Source: Martelella alba (GTDB lineage Bacteria > Pseudomonadota > Gammaproteobacteria > Enterobacterales > Enterobacteriaceae). Taken from it: a stretch of DNA of 64,000 nucleotides. The position numbers and the translations under genes are program-made. Location of the stretch: NCBI RefSeq assembly GCF_005217455.1, contig NZ_SZPQ01000016.1:1-64000 (forward strand). The letters run 5' to 3'. The notes beneath the pieces are model-generated. The model worked only from the letters and a program-made list of their open reading frames with translations, searched no databases and was not told where the DNA came from. Shown here piece after piece: positions 31,494-40,680 of the stretch (positions are counted from its first letter, which is position 1; every line of letters begins with the position of its first letter).

Positions 31494-31689
31494 TATACTC
31501 GCCATGCTTCATATTGCCTCTTGGTCGGCTTCGCTCGCTCATCCCGGTCACAGCGTTATCTATGCTCCCGGGGATAATGGGAAACACGCAGTTTCTCACC
31601 GAAGATCCGCCGCCGGCGGCTTGCATTTGTTCCCGACGGATTCGTCGTTCACTTGCCGCCGCGATGCAACTCGAATTATCTAGAGTATA
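31494..31689. repeat. ERIC element with internal insertion between rpsB and tsf
   Basis: The 196-bp element has both TATA-bounded ends: left TATACTCGCCATGCTTCATA, right TGCAACTCGAATTATC with TAGAGTATA. The ERIC core reads GAGCGAGCGAAG side by side with a GTGACCGGGATGAG-type segment on the minus strand. The rest, including CCGCCGGCGGCGGA, is an extra stretch of about 69 bp relative to the 127-bp ERIC consensus. Counterpart of the stretch in the element at 12150-12305. It enlarges the rpsB-tsf gap to 371 bp. Confidence 0.7.
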
Positions 31690-31785
31690 AACTTGGTTAA
31701 TAAGGGCTCCATAACCCATGCCCGCCCTCTTTCGCGGAGCCGGCACGCCGGCCGGACGATATCGGGCACAGGAGAGCATGCCTTA

Positions 31786-32684
<899 letters not shown>

Positions 32685-32690
32685 GCGCGC

Positions 32691-32719
32691 TTTATACCAT
32701 AAACCGCGTCCGGACTCCA
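32691..32719 (-). promoter_or_regulatory. Candidate rpsB promoter
   Basis: On the minus strand TGGAGT (32719-32714), a 17-bp spacer and TATAAA (32696-32691) form a fair sigma70 promoter. It would start transcription about 170 bp before rpsB, close to the known E. coli leader length. The -35 match is poor (3 of 6). Confidence 0.4.
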
Positions 32720-32848
32720 CTATTTGTTCAAAGCCCTTCCGTCGCCAAATGATAATTTGGCAGTCCCGCTCGGGGACTGATAACATAATCCCTTACGTTC
32801 TATTTTAACCCTAAATCGTCGACATTCACGCCGACTGCGGATCTATTC

Positions 32849-33643
32849 ATGGCAATTCCAATTAAAAATTCAGACGATATCGCAAAGATGCGCATCGCCG
32901 GCCGACTGGCCGCCGAAGTGCTGGAAATCATCGAACCCCATGTGGTGCCCGGCGTCAGCACCGGCGAGCTGGATCGCTTGTGCCATCAGCATATTACCGA
33001 ACATCAACATGCCATCTCGGCCAGCCTGGGGTATCACGGCTACCCCAAGTCCGTTTGTATTTCGGTGAATGAGGTGGTTTGTCACGGTATTCCCTCCGAT
33101 GAAAAGAAACTCAAGGACGGCGATATCATCAATATCGATGTCACCGTCATCAAGGACGGTTTTCACGGCGACACGTCCAAAATGTTTCTTGTCGGCAAAC
33201 CGACCATACTGGGCCAGCGGCTCTGCCGGATAACCCAGGAAAGCCTGTATCTGGCCATCAAAATGGTCAAGCCGGGTATCCGTCTGCGCAGCCTGGGACG
33301 GGCCATTCAGCGCTTTGTCGAGGCGGAAAACTTCTCGGTGGTGCGCGAATACTGCGGTCACGGCATCGGCGAAGGCTTCCATGAAGATCCGCAGGTGTTG
33401 CATTATGATGCCGATGACGGCGGCGTCGTCTTGCAGCCGGGCATGGCATTTACCATTGAACCCATGGTTAATGCCGGCGATTACCGCATCCGGACCATGA
33501 AGGACGGCTGGACGGTGAAGACCAAGGACCACAGCTTGTCGGCGCAATATGAGCATACCATTGTGGTCACGGAAGACGGTTGCGAAATCATGACGCTGCG
33601 CGAGGAAGAAACCATGCCGGCCGTGATATCCCATGCGGCCTGA
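32849..33643 (+). CDS. map: Methionine aminopeptidase, type I
   Basis: Removes the N-terminal methionine from nascent proteins. The 264-residue protein (E. coli 264) shows the pita-bread metal ligands: Asp in INIDVTV, Asp in HGDTSKMF, His in GHGIGEGFHEDP, and Glu in TIEPMV and QYEHTIVVTE. It is divergent from rpsB and upstream of glnD. Confidence 0.97.
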   Translation: MAIPIKNSDDIAKMRIAGRLAAEVLEIIEPHVVPGVSTGELDRLCHQHITEHQHAISASLGYHGYPKSVCISVNEVVCHGIPSDEKKLKDGDIINIDVTVIKDGFHGDTSKMFLVGKPTILGQRLCRITQESLYLAIKMVKPGIRLRSLGRAIQRFVEAENFSVVREYCGHGIGEGFHEDPQVLHYDADDGGVVLQPGMAFTIEPMVNAGDYRIRTMKDGWTVKTKDHSLSAQYEHTIVVTEDGCEIMTLREEETMPAVISHAA

Positions 33644-33770
33644 ATCCGGGATCGTCCGGGGGGAGCGACGCCGGCGAACAGGCGGTACGGGCCGTTGGCC
33701 GGCGCGTACCTGATTACTTATGCAGGTTGCGTTCTTTTCCGGACGCGCCGGTTTTATCATGGGCACCCGA

Positions 33771-36446
33771 ATGCCGGACAGAATTCTTCAGTATACCGAA
33801 CAACCCGCCGACGGCAAATTACCCACCAAACCCTCATCGCCGCTCACCTGGCCCGATGAAGCGTTGAACCGGGCGTTTTTGCGCTGCCGGCTGGATGAAT
33901 TCCAGACCTGGCTGGCGGATGCCTTCAATGCCGGCGTGCCGGCCGAAATTCTGATAGACGCACGGGCGCTGTACATCGACCAGTTGCTGCGTCAACTGTG
34001 GCGTTTTTATGGTTTCGACGAGGTAGCGGAAACCGCGCTGGTGGCGGTGGGCGGCTACGGCCGCGGCGAATTGCATCCCCTTTCGGATATCGACGTGCTG
34101 GTGCTAAGCCAAGCGCCGCTGCCCGCGCCGCAGGCTCAGCACATCAGCGAACTGCTCACGCTGCTATGGGATTTGAAGCTGGAAGTGGGACACAGCGTGC
34201 GCAGCCTTGGGGAATGCCTGCATGAAGGGCTGGCCGACCTGACCATCGCCACCAACCTGATCGAATCGCGGCTTATCTGCGGCGATGTGGCGTTATTTCT
34301 TAAGCTACAGAAAAGCATCTTCAGCGAAGACTTCTGGCCATCCTGCCAGTTTTTCCCCGCCAAGCTGGCGGAACAAGAGGAACGGCACCAGCGCTACCAT
34401 GGCACCAGCTATAATCTTGAACCGGATATCAAAAGCAGTCCCGGCGGCCTGCGTGACATTCATACCCTGCTTTGGGTGGCCCACCGGCATTTCGGCGCCA
34501 CGTCCCTTGACGAAATGGTGGGTTTCGGCTTTCTGACCCAGGCCGAACGCGACGAGCTCATGGAATGCCAGAGTTTTCTCTGGCGTATCCGCTTCGCGTT
34601 GCACCTGGCCATCACCCGTTATGATAATCGCCTACTGTTCGATCGTCAGCAAAGCGTGGCGCAAATCCTGCGCTATCACGGCGCGGGCAACGCGCCGGTA
34701 GAACGGATGATGAAGGATTTCTTCAGGGTGACCCGCCGGATAGGCGAATTGAATCAAATGTTGCTGCAGTTGTTCGACGAAGCCATCCTGACGCTGGCGC
34801 CGGACGAAAAACCCCAGCCGTTGGACGAGGATTTTCAGTTGCGCGGCAGTCTTATCGATTTGCGCGACGACACCTTGTTCGTGCGCCGGCCGGAAGCCAT
34901 TATGCGCATGTTCTATCAAATGGTGCGCCATCAACATATCACCGGTATCTATTCCGCCACCCTGCGGCAGCTGCGGTTCGCCCGCCGGCATCTCGAGGCG
35001 CCGCTTTGCACCATTGCCGAGGCCCGCCGGTTATTTATGGAGATCCTCCGCCATCCCGGCGCGGTCAGGCATGCATTGTTGCCCATGCACCGCCATAGCG
35101 TGCTCTGGGCCTATATGCCGCAATGGAGCAATATCGTCGGGCAGATGCAATTCGACCTGTTCCACGCCTATACCGTCGATGAGCATACGATCAGGGTCTT
35201 GCTGAAGCTGGAAAGTTTTGCCGATGAGAACGAGCGCGCCCGGCACCCGTTGTGTGTGGAACTGTTTCCCCGCCTGGCGCATCCGCATTTGCTGCTGCTG
35301 GCGGCGCTGTTTCATGATATCGCCAAAGGCCGCGGCGGCGATCATTCCCTTCTTGGCGCCAAGGACGCCCTTGAGTTCGCCGAACTGCACGGCCTGCATT
35401 CCCGCGAAGCGCAGTTGGTGGCATGGCTAGTGCGTTTTCATCTGGTCATGTCGGTGACGGCGCAGCGCCGCGATATTCAAGATCCCGCCGTGGTGCTGCA
35501 TTTCGCCGCCGATATCCAGACGGAAAGCCGCCTGCATTACCTGCTATGTCTGACGGTGGCCGATATTTGCGCCACCAACGAAACCTTGTGGAACAGTTGG
35601 AAACAAAGTCTGTTGCGTGAGCTGTTTTTCGCCACGGAAAAACAGTTGCGGCGCGGTATGGAGAGCGCTCCGGATATGCGGGCGCGGATCCGCCATCACC
35701 GGGCGCAGGCGCTGGCGCTGTTGCGTATGGAAAATGTCGACGAGGAGGCCCTTCACGCGCTCTGGAACCGCTGCCGGGCGGATTATTTCCTTCGTCACTC
35801 CCCTAATCAATTAGCCTGGCATGCCCGCCACTTGCTACGGCATGACTACTCTCAGCCGCTGGTGCTGATAAGCCCTCAGGCCACCCGAGGCGGAACCGAG
35901 ATTTTCATCTGGAGCCAGGACCGCCCCTATCTGTTCGCCGCCGTGGCCGGAGAACTGGACCGCCGTAACCTGAGCGTGCACGACGCGCAGATATTTACCA
36001 ATCGCGACGGTATGGCCATGGATACGTTCGTGGTTCTCGAACCGGACGGCAGCCCGTTGGCGGCCGATCGCCATGCCATCGTCGCCCAGGCGCTGTTGCA
36101 AATTCTGCAACCGGGGGAATACCAGCATCCGCGCGCGCGCAGACCGTCCGCCAAACTGCGGCATTTCTCGGTGCCGACCCTGGTGGAATTCCTGCCCGGA
36201 CATTCCGACAGACGCAGTTATCTGGAACTGACGGCGTTGGACCAGCCGGGTTTGCTGGCCCGGGTCAGCGAGGTGTTCGTGGATTTGGGCGTATCGTTGC
36301 ACGGCGCGCGGATCTCCACCATTGGCGAACGGGTTGAAGACCTGTTTATCCTGGCCGACGGCGATCGCCGCGCCCTCAGCCCGGAAATCCGGCAGGAACT
36401 ACGCCAACGGTTGATCGCCGCGCTCACTCCCGGCGAAAAAATGTGA
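33771..36446 (+). CDS. glnD: Bifunctional uridylyltransferase/uridylyl-removing enzyme GlnD
   Basis: Senses glutamine and adds or removes UMP on PII proteins, setting nitrogen control. I start at 33771 ([11 protein letters not shown]), which gives 891 residues (E. coli 890) and aligns best with the family; in-frame ATGs at 33720 and 33759 cannot be excluded and no site has a clear Shine-Dalgarno. The nucleotidyltransferase motif [15 protein letters not shown] has its Asp pair at 106 and 108. The HD domain has [13 protein letters not shown], and two ACT domains (about 700-890) sense glutamine. Confidence 0.94.
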   Translation: MPDRILQYTEQPADGKLPTKPSSPLTWPDEALNRAFLRCRLDEFQTWLADAFNAGVPAEILIDARALYIDQLLRQLWRFYGFDEVAETALVAVGGYGRGELHPLSDIDVLVLSQAPLPAPQAQHISELLTLLWDLKLEVGHSVRSLGECLHEGLADLTIATNLIESRLICGDVALFLKLQKSIFSEDFWPSCQFFPAKLAEQEERHQRYHGTSYNLEPDIKSSPGGLRDIHTLLWVAHRHFGATSLDEMVGFGFLTQAERDELMECQSFLWRIRFALHLAITRYDNRLLFDRQQSVAQILRYHGAGNAPVERMMKDFFRVTRRIGELNQMLLQLFDEAILTLAPDEKPQPLDEDFQLRGSLIDLRDDTLFVRRPEAIMRMFYQMVRHQHITGIYSATLRQLRFARRHLEAPLCTIAEARRLFMEILRHPGAVRHALLPMHRHSVLWAYMPQWSNIVGQMQFDLFHAYTVDEHTIRVLLKLESFADENERARHPLCVELFPRLAHPHLLLLAALFHDIAKGRGGDHSLLGAKDALEFAELHGLHSREAQLVAWLVRFHLVMSVTAQRRDIQDPAVVLHFAADIQTESRLHYLLCLTVADICATNETLWNSWKQSLLRELFFATEKQLRRGMESAPDMRARIRHHRAQALALLRMENVDEEALHALWNRCRADYFLRHSPNQLAWHARHLLRHDYSQPLVLISPQATRGGTEIFIWSQDRPYLFAAVAGELDRRNLSVHDAQIFTNRDGMAMDTFVVLEPDGSPLAADRHAIVAQALLQILQPGEYQHPRARRPSAKLRHFSVPTLVEFLPGHSDRRSYLELTALDQPGLLARVSEVFVDLGVSLHGARISTIGERVEDLFILADGDRRALSPEIRQELRQRLIAALTPGEKM

Positions 36447-36448
36447 TA

Positions 36449-36530
36449 TATACCCTTAAGATATCGAGTCGCATCGCGGCGGCTAGCGATGCACCGACCA
36501 GCAGTATTTACTTACTATCGGCATGTACAG
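36449..36530 (+). repeat. Truncated ERIC-like element upstream of dapD
   Basis: Beginning with TATACCCTTAAGATATCGAG only 3 bp after the glnD stop, it follows an ERIC left arm (GCATCGCGGCGGCTAGCG), then a degraded core, and ends near ATGTACAGGACG without the right arm. It fills the glnD-dapD gap up to about 12 bp before the dapD start codon. Confidence 0.5.
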
Positions 36531-36542
36531 GACGAAAACAGG

Positions 36543-37367
36543 ATGCAGCAATTACAGCAACTCATTGAAAATGCGTTTGAGCGCCGGACGGAAATGACCC
36601 CCGCCTCGGTGGACGACCGGACTCGCGACGCGGTCAACCAGGTCATCGACCGACTGGACGACGGTACGTTGCGGGTGGCCGAGAAAATCGACGGCCAGTG
36701 GGTTACCCATCAATGGTTGAAGAAAGCGGTATTGCTGTCGTTTCGCATTAGCGACAATCAGCTTATCGACGGCGCGGAAACCCGTTTTTTCGATAAGGTC
36801 CCGATGAAATTCGCCGATTACGATCAGGCGCGTTTCCAGCGCGAAGGCTTCCGCGTGGCGCCCCCGGCCAGCGTGCGCAAAGGCGCGTTCATCGCCCGCA
36901 ACACCGTCTTGATGCCCTCTTATGTTAATATCGGCGCCTACGTGGATGAAGGCACTATGGTGGACACTTGGGCCACCGTGGGGTCCTGCGCGCAGATCGG
37001 TAAACATGTCCACCTTTCCGGCGGCGTGGGCATCGGCGGGGTGTTGGAGCCGTTGCAGGCCAATCCGACCATTATTGAGGACAACTGCTTTATCGGCGCC
37101 CGTTCGGAAATCGTCGAGGGCGTGATTGTCGAGACGGGATCGGTGATCTCAATGGGCGTATTCATCGGCCAGAGCACCAAAATCTATGACCGGGAAACCG
37201 GTGAAGTGCATTACGGCCGCGTACCCGCGGGCTCCGTGGTGGTCTCGGGCAATTTACCGTCCAAGGACGGCCGTTACAGCCTGTATTGCGCGGTTATCGT
37301 GAAAAAAGTCGATGAAAAAACCCGCGGCAAAGTGGGCATCAATGAGTTATTGCGCACAATAGACTGA
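36543..37367 (+). CDS. dapD: Tetrahydrodipicolinate N-succinyltransferase
   Basis: Succinylates tetrahydrodipicolinate in the lysine and diaminopimelate pathway, using succinyl-CoA. The start at 36543 ([15 protein letters not shown]) gives 274 residues, the E. coli length; an in-frame ATG at 36489 would translate the ERIC-like repeat and is rejected. The left-handed beta-helix with hexapeptide repeats ([18 protein letters not shown]) and the C-terminal [12 protein letters not shown] are intact. Confidence 0.97.
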   Translation: MQQLQQLIENAFERRTEMTPASVDDRTRDAVNQVIDRLDDGTLRVAEKIDGQWVTHQWLKKAVLLSFRISDNQLIDGAETRFFDKVPMKFADYDQARFQREGFRVAPPASVRKGAFIARNTVLMPSYVNIGAYVDEGTMVDTWATVGSCAQIGKHVHLSGGVGIGGVLEPLQANPTIIEDNCFIGARSEIVEGVIVETGSVISMGVFIGQSTKIYDRETGEVHYGRVPAGSVVVSGNLPSKDGRYSLYCAVIVKKVDEKTRGKVGINELLRTID

Positions 37368-37431
37368 GTCCTGCGCGGCAAACACGGATCCCGCCCGGAT
37401 ATCTGGCTAGGATGAGCCGTTTATGGCACTT

Positions 37432-37517
37432 TATACTCTCGATGATTCGAGTTGCATCTCGACGGCCTGTGAACAAACGCAGCCAAGACAAGAGGCAACC
37501 TGAAGTATGATGAGTTT
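37432..37517. repeat. Short ERIC-derived element A, dapD-yaeH gap
   Basis: About 86 bp. Left end TATACTCTCGATGATTCGAG then TTGCATCTCGACGGC; right end AACGCAGCCAAGACAAGAGG then CAACCTGAAGTATGATGAGT. The ERIC core is deleted. It is one of two such elements in the 295-bp dapD-yaeH gap, which otherwise holds a small inverted repeat (GGCGCCCGCGGGCGCC at 37520-37535) and no gene. Confidence 0.6.
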
Positions 37518-37561
37518 CTGGCGCCCGCGGGCGCCATAATACAACCCGCAATAGGATAATA

Positions 37562-37643
37562 TATACTCTACATGCTTCAAGTTGCGGCGCGATGGCGAGC
37601 GAATACAGCCAACAAAGTGGCATCGTGAATTTTGACGAGTATA
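37562..37643. repeat. Short ERIC-derived element B, upstream of yaeH
   Basis: About 82 bp, from TATACTCTACATGCTTCAAG to GTGAATTTTGACGAGTATA, with AGCGAATACAGCCAACAAAG inside and the ERIC core deleted. It ends 19 bp before the yaeH start codon, so it must include or adjoin the yaeH leader. Confidence 0.6.
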
Positions 37644-37662
37644 CACACCAAGAGGTAGCGCT

Positions 37663-38058
37663 ATGTACGATAACCTGAAAAGCCTCGGCGTTAATCATCC
37701 GGACGATATCGAACGTTACAGCCTGCGTCAGGAAGCCAATAACGACATCCTTAAGATTTATTTCCGCCGGGACAAGGGAGAATTTTTCGCCAAAAGCGTG
37801 AAATTCAAATACCCGCGCCAGCGCAAGACAGTGGTTTCCGACAACGTGGCCGAAGGATACCGCGAAATCAACGAAATCAGTCCAAATCTGCGGTATGTCA
37901 TTGACGAACTGGATCAGATCTGCCAGCGCGAGCAAACCGAAGCGGATCTTAAACACAAAATCCTTGACGACTTACGGCACCTGGAAATGGTGGTTGCCAA
38001 CAAGATCGCTGAAATCGAAGCGGATCTGGAAAAATTGACGCGCGGTAAAGCCTCATAA
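37663..38058 (+). CDS. yaeH: DUF3461 family protein YaeH
   Basis: A 131-residue protein of the conserved YaeH family (E. coli 128), function unknown. It is soluble and highly charged; [20 protein letters not shown] is the conserved core, and a predicted coiled coil or helical hairpin fills about residues 85-128. It lies downstream of dapD as in E. coli and is the last gene of the first syntenic block. An AAGAGGTAGCGCT Shine-Dalgarno region precedes the ATG. Confidence 0.9.
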   Translation: MYDNLKSLGVNHPDDIERYSLRQEANNDILKIYFRRDKGEFFAKSVKFKYPRQRKTVVSDNVAEGYREINEISPNLRYVIDELDQICQREQTEADLKHKILDDLRHLEMVVANKIAEIEADLEKLTRGKAS

Positions 38059-38064
38059 TCAGCC

Positions 38065-38083
38065 GGCCCCGTTATGCGGGGCC
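38065..38083. terminator. Hairpin between convergent yaeH and yqcA
   Basis: A perfect 7-bp stem GGCCCCG (38065-38071) and CGGGGCC (38077-38083) with a 5-base loop fills the 30-bp gap between the two convergent genes. Neither side has a T-tract, so termination is inferred from position. Confidence 0.4.
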
Positions 38084-38088
38084 GCCCG

Positions 38089-38541
38089 TCATTCGTGAAT
38101 CAGCGCCGCCCACTTTTCCACCCAGGGCGAGGAGACCACTTCCGGTTCGGGGTATTCCTGAGCGTCGATTTCCAGTAACTCCCCGATCCGCTGCGCGCCT
38201 TGCTCCTGTAATAGCGCATCGAACCGGTGGCCGGCGCCGCAGAAATGCTCATAACTGCTATCGCCCAGCGCAATCACGCCATAACGCAGTTCCGGCTGAT
38301 ACCCCACCTGATCCTTTACCGCCTGAAACAACGGCGCGATGCTATCGGGTAAATCCCCCTGCCCGGTGGAGGACGTAACGATCAAGGCGTGATGCCGGCG
38401 ATAGTACTGCCAGGATTCCAGGGTACCCTCTTCGAACAGTTTCACCTGGTGGCCGCGTTCCGTCAGGATGGTTTCCGCTTCCTCGGCGACCAGCAGTGCG
38501 TTTCCGTAAACCGTGCCGACAAAAATACCCACTTGTGCCAT
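38089..38541 (-). CDS. yqcA: Flavodoxin YqcA (MioC-like)
   Basis: A 150-residue short-chain flavodoxin (E. coli YqcA 149). The FMN phosphate loop is GTVYGNA near the N terminus, and [12 protein letters not shown] and [13 protein letters not shown] supply the other flavin loops. The electron-transfer partner is unknown; in the E. coli neighbourhood it accompanies the tRNA modification gene truC, which here is only a fossil just upstream. Confidence 0.92.
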   Translation of the reverse strand: MAQVGIFVGTVYGNALLVAEEAETILTERGHQVKLFEEGTLESWQYYRRHHALIVTSSTGQGDLPDSIAPLFQAVKDQVGYQPELRYGVIALGDSSYEHFCGAGHRFDALLQEQGAQRIGELLEIDAQEYPEPEVVSSPWVEKWAALIHE

Positions 38542-38565
38542 GAATCGAACTCCCGTTAATGAATT

Positions 38566-38710
38566 TCACTGTAAGGCCGTGGCCCTATCCTGAACCGTGG
38601 CCGAGGGAAACTCAACCCTCTCATATGTAGGGAGAATCCCGGCCCGGCCCATTGCGGCGTACCCGCGGGCCGACTGCTTCGCCGCCATCGGATGCTCATC
38701 GCGATAACAT
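38566..38710 (-). pseudogene. truC: Fossil of truC (tRNA pseudouridine-65 synthase), head and tail only
   Basis: Between yqcC and yqcA, exactly where enterics keep truC, the minus strand reads Tyr-Arg-Asp-Glu-His (38706-38692), resembling the TruC N terminus (family YQDE/YRDEHLVAV). The same open frame continues without stop into GILPTYERVEFPSATVQDRA and ends ALQ-stop at 38568-38566, resembling the E. coli C terminus (GLLPENERVEF). About 200 central codons are gone, including the catalytic Asp. The presumed ATG (38710) is also out of frame by a small deletion. No product is expected. Confidence 0.65.
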
Positions 38711-38776
38711 GTCTTGATCTTGACCTCCCTCCCAAAAGGACGGGGTTTTACGGCACGCCTGATAATGGGTCAACGC

Positions 38777-39100
38777 CTAATCGGGACTTGAACGGGTATC
38801 CAGCATGGCGTCCAGTTGTCGCAATAACGCCAGCAGCGATTTGGCATCGGGCAGCGCCTCCTCGAAATAGGGCGCGATAGCGAAACGCGTCGGCAACGTC
38901 GCCTGCCTGTCCAGCAAGGCGTGCATACGCGGCAGCAAAATCCACTGCAACCATTGCTGCGCTTCCATGGTGTCGATACAAAAGGGCTCCCGGCTGTCAA
39001 AGGCGCCGCGGGCCGGCGGATGGGATTGCCATAGCGCCAGCTGTTTCATGACCTGCTCAATAGCGAACAAATGCTGGCGGACCCGAGAGTGTAATTCCAT
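38777..39100 (-). CDS. yqcC: DUF446 family protein YqcC
   Basis: A 107-residue protein (E. coli 109) of unknown function. The start at 39100 (MELHSRVRQHLFAIEQ) has GGAG 8 bases upstream; a longer reading from 39163 has no support. The family core PFCIDTMEAQQWLQWILLPR is clear. In E. coli it is co-directional with truC and yqcA; the intervening truC is decayed here. Confidence 0.9.
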   Translation of the reverse strand: MELHSRVRQHLFAIEQVMKQLALWQSHPPARGAFDSREPFCIDTMEAQQWLQWILLPRMHALLDRQATLPTRFAIAPYFEEALPDAKSLLALLRQLDAMLDTRSSPD

Positions 39101-39271
39101 AGACGGAGCTCCCCACTTAAGATCATCGCGGGACACGCCCGGCGGAACCTGTGAGGATAACATCGAACGCCGCCCGGCCCTAATTCGTCCCGCGCATACC
39201 GCATATCACCCGCGGCAATCCCGACCTTGGGGCCGCCTTCGGCGACTTCGGGGAATACGACGAGGCATCGC

Positions 39272-40063
39272 CTAAATCACCCGGTCGCCGTAATTGGCGC
39301 CCAACGCGGCCGCCAGTCGGTCATAGGCTGCCTCCACCGGGGACGGAATGTCGACGTGTTCAATAAAATCGGCGCCGCCGGGGCCGTAGCCGCCCGGCCC
39401 ATCGCGCAAACGGGGAATTTCGCCCAGCAACAGCGATATAAAACGCGCCTCAGGCCAGCACGCGGCATCCTGAGGGCGCAGTCCCGTCCCGTCTGGGCCG
39501 CGTTGCCAACGCGGCGACAACGTCGGCCAGTCAATGAACCGGACGGCGGGCCGATCTCGCCAAACCCGGCGAAAAGTGGCGTCCGTGCGCCGCTGCATTA
39601 ACGGATCCTGGGTGAGGATCACGGTATCCGGATGCAGGCCGGCCCGATCCAACGTGAGCCGCGCCATACGGGCATTTTCACCGCAATTGGTCGATTGGGT
39701 TTCCAGCAGAATGCGTTCGTCGTCAAGCCCGAAAAACCGCCGGCCGATATCCCGCAGGATTTCCGCTTCGCTGCGCCCCGCGGTGGCAATGCCGCCATAC
39801 ACCGGATGACGGGCCACCGCCCCATAGAGCAACTCGGTGGCATGCCCCACGCCGCCGGCGATAAGCAGCATCGGCGATACGCCGGCGGCCATGGCCGAAA
39901 AAGCCTGTTCGTCCGTGGCCAGTACGGCGTTGCCGAGCAGGATCAGGATATCCGCCCGATAACGTTCGGCCAATTGCCCAGGATCCGCCCCTTGCGTGTG
40001 ATCCAGGGATAAGAAGGCCGCCAGCATATTGATATCCGCCACCTGACTGTCTGTAAGCGCCAT
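39272..40063 (-). CDS. ydcF: YdcF family protein (DUF218/ElyC-SanA-YdcF)
   Basis: A 263-residue protein (E. coli YdcF 266) of the DUF218 family. Conserved segments are DILILLGNAVL, LLIAGGVGHATELLY, ETQSTNCGENARM and QDPLMQRRTDATFRR. E. coli YdcF was reported to bind S-adenosylmethionine; its role is unknown. No signal peptide or membrane segment is seen. GGGAGGGG precedes the ATG. In E. coli ydcF is at a different place; here it sits between yqcC and the csrB terminator. Confidence 0.85.
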   Translation of the reverse strand: MALTDSQVADINMLAAFLSLDHTQGADPGQLAERYRADILILLGNAVLATDEQAFSAMAAGVSPMLLIAGGVGHATELLYGAVARHPVYGGIATAGRSEAEILRDIGRRFFGLDDERILLETQSTNCGENARMARLTLDRAGLHPDTVILTQDPLMQRRTDATFRRVWRDRPAVRFIDWPTLSPRWQRGPDGTGLRPQDAACWPEARFISLLLGEIPRLRDGPGGYGPGGADFIEHVDIPSPVEAAYDRLAAALGANYGDRVI

Positions 40064-40107
40064 GCCCCCTCCCGCGAGTGTTTAATGAGCCTATGCCGGT
40101 AGGCGTA

Positions 40108-40434
40108 ATAAAGAAAAGGGGGTACTGCAAAAACAGTACCCCCGGTTCGTTTATAGCACTCCCGCTATCCTTATGCTCCCTGCCGTCATCCTTGATGTGG
40201 TGTTATTGTCATATAACCTTGCAACACTCCGTATCGGCAACCCCTGTCCATGAAGCGGCCCATGTCATCCCACATTATTCCCTGCGGCAACCCTGCCCAC
40301 GGTAATTCCCTGTTCCGCTCACTTTCTCCATCCTGGAGGTGTCCGTCATTCATCCTGAAACAACCGGGCCCCTTCTGGCGCCCTCCTTAAATGGCGGCTC
40401 TTCCCGAACCGGTTCCCGTCAGGCCGTGGCCAAC
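40108..40434 (-). ncRNA. csrB: CsrB regulatory RNA
   Basis: CsrB sequesters the RNA-binding regulator CsrA. Read on the minus strand, the transcript of about 327 nt (E. coli 369) holds 17 GGA triplets, many as CAGGAUG, AGGGA or hairpin loops, for example CACCTCCAGGATGGAGAAAG. The 3' part (TCAAGGATGACGGCAGGGAG, then AACGAACCGGG) closely follows E. coli CsrB and ends in an intrinsic terminator: GGGGGTACTG, loop, CAGTACCCCC, then TTTTCTTTATT (40143-40108). The location between yqcC and syd is the E. coli csrB site, except that ydcF intervenes. The 5' end is estimated from the -10 element. Confidence 0.88.
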
Positions 40435-40440
40435 ACGTCA

Positions 40441-40652
40441 ATGATAGCCACATCATGAGGTTAAGTGATAAGATCGCTTAATCCCTAAGCGGATACAAGA
40501 GTGTGCCGACCGGAATGCCGACCCTATCACCGGCATACTACTAACACTGCTAATTAGTGCTTTGATTAAAATAAATTAATTACAAAAGCCCATTATCGTT
40601 GCGGGTTATATTACTAGATATGTCTTACAAAAAATGTAAGACATATCTTACA
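40441..40652 (-). promoter_or_regulatory. csrB promoter with UvrY/GacA box
   Basis: A perfect 18-bp palindrome TGTAAGATATGTCTTACA lies at 40652-40635, matching the GacA/UvrY consensus TGTAAG-N6-CTTACA. A second, imperfect copy overlaps 40629-40616. About 190 bp downstream is a -10 candidate TATCAT (40446-40441) with a poor -35 (ATCACT, 40469-40464). A distant activator box plus a weak -35 is the known architecture of csrB control by the BarA-UvrY two-component system. Confidence 0.75.
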
Positions 40653-40680
40653 TTTTAACCGACCGATTTGACAAAATTGT

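Noticed and set aside
37368-37662. Candidate CRISPR-like or novel repeat array in the dapD-yaeH gap
   Set aside because: Only two imperfect copies exist, each with ERIC terminal sequences, and they lack spacers of constant size.
40078-40305. Small plus-strand open frame in the ydcF-syd gap
   Set aside because: It lies opposite csrB, has no Shine-Dalgarno, and the RNA gene on the other strand explains the sequence.
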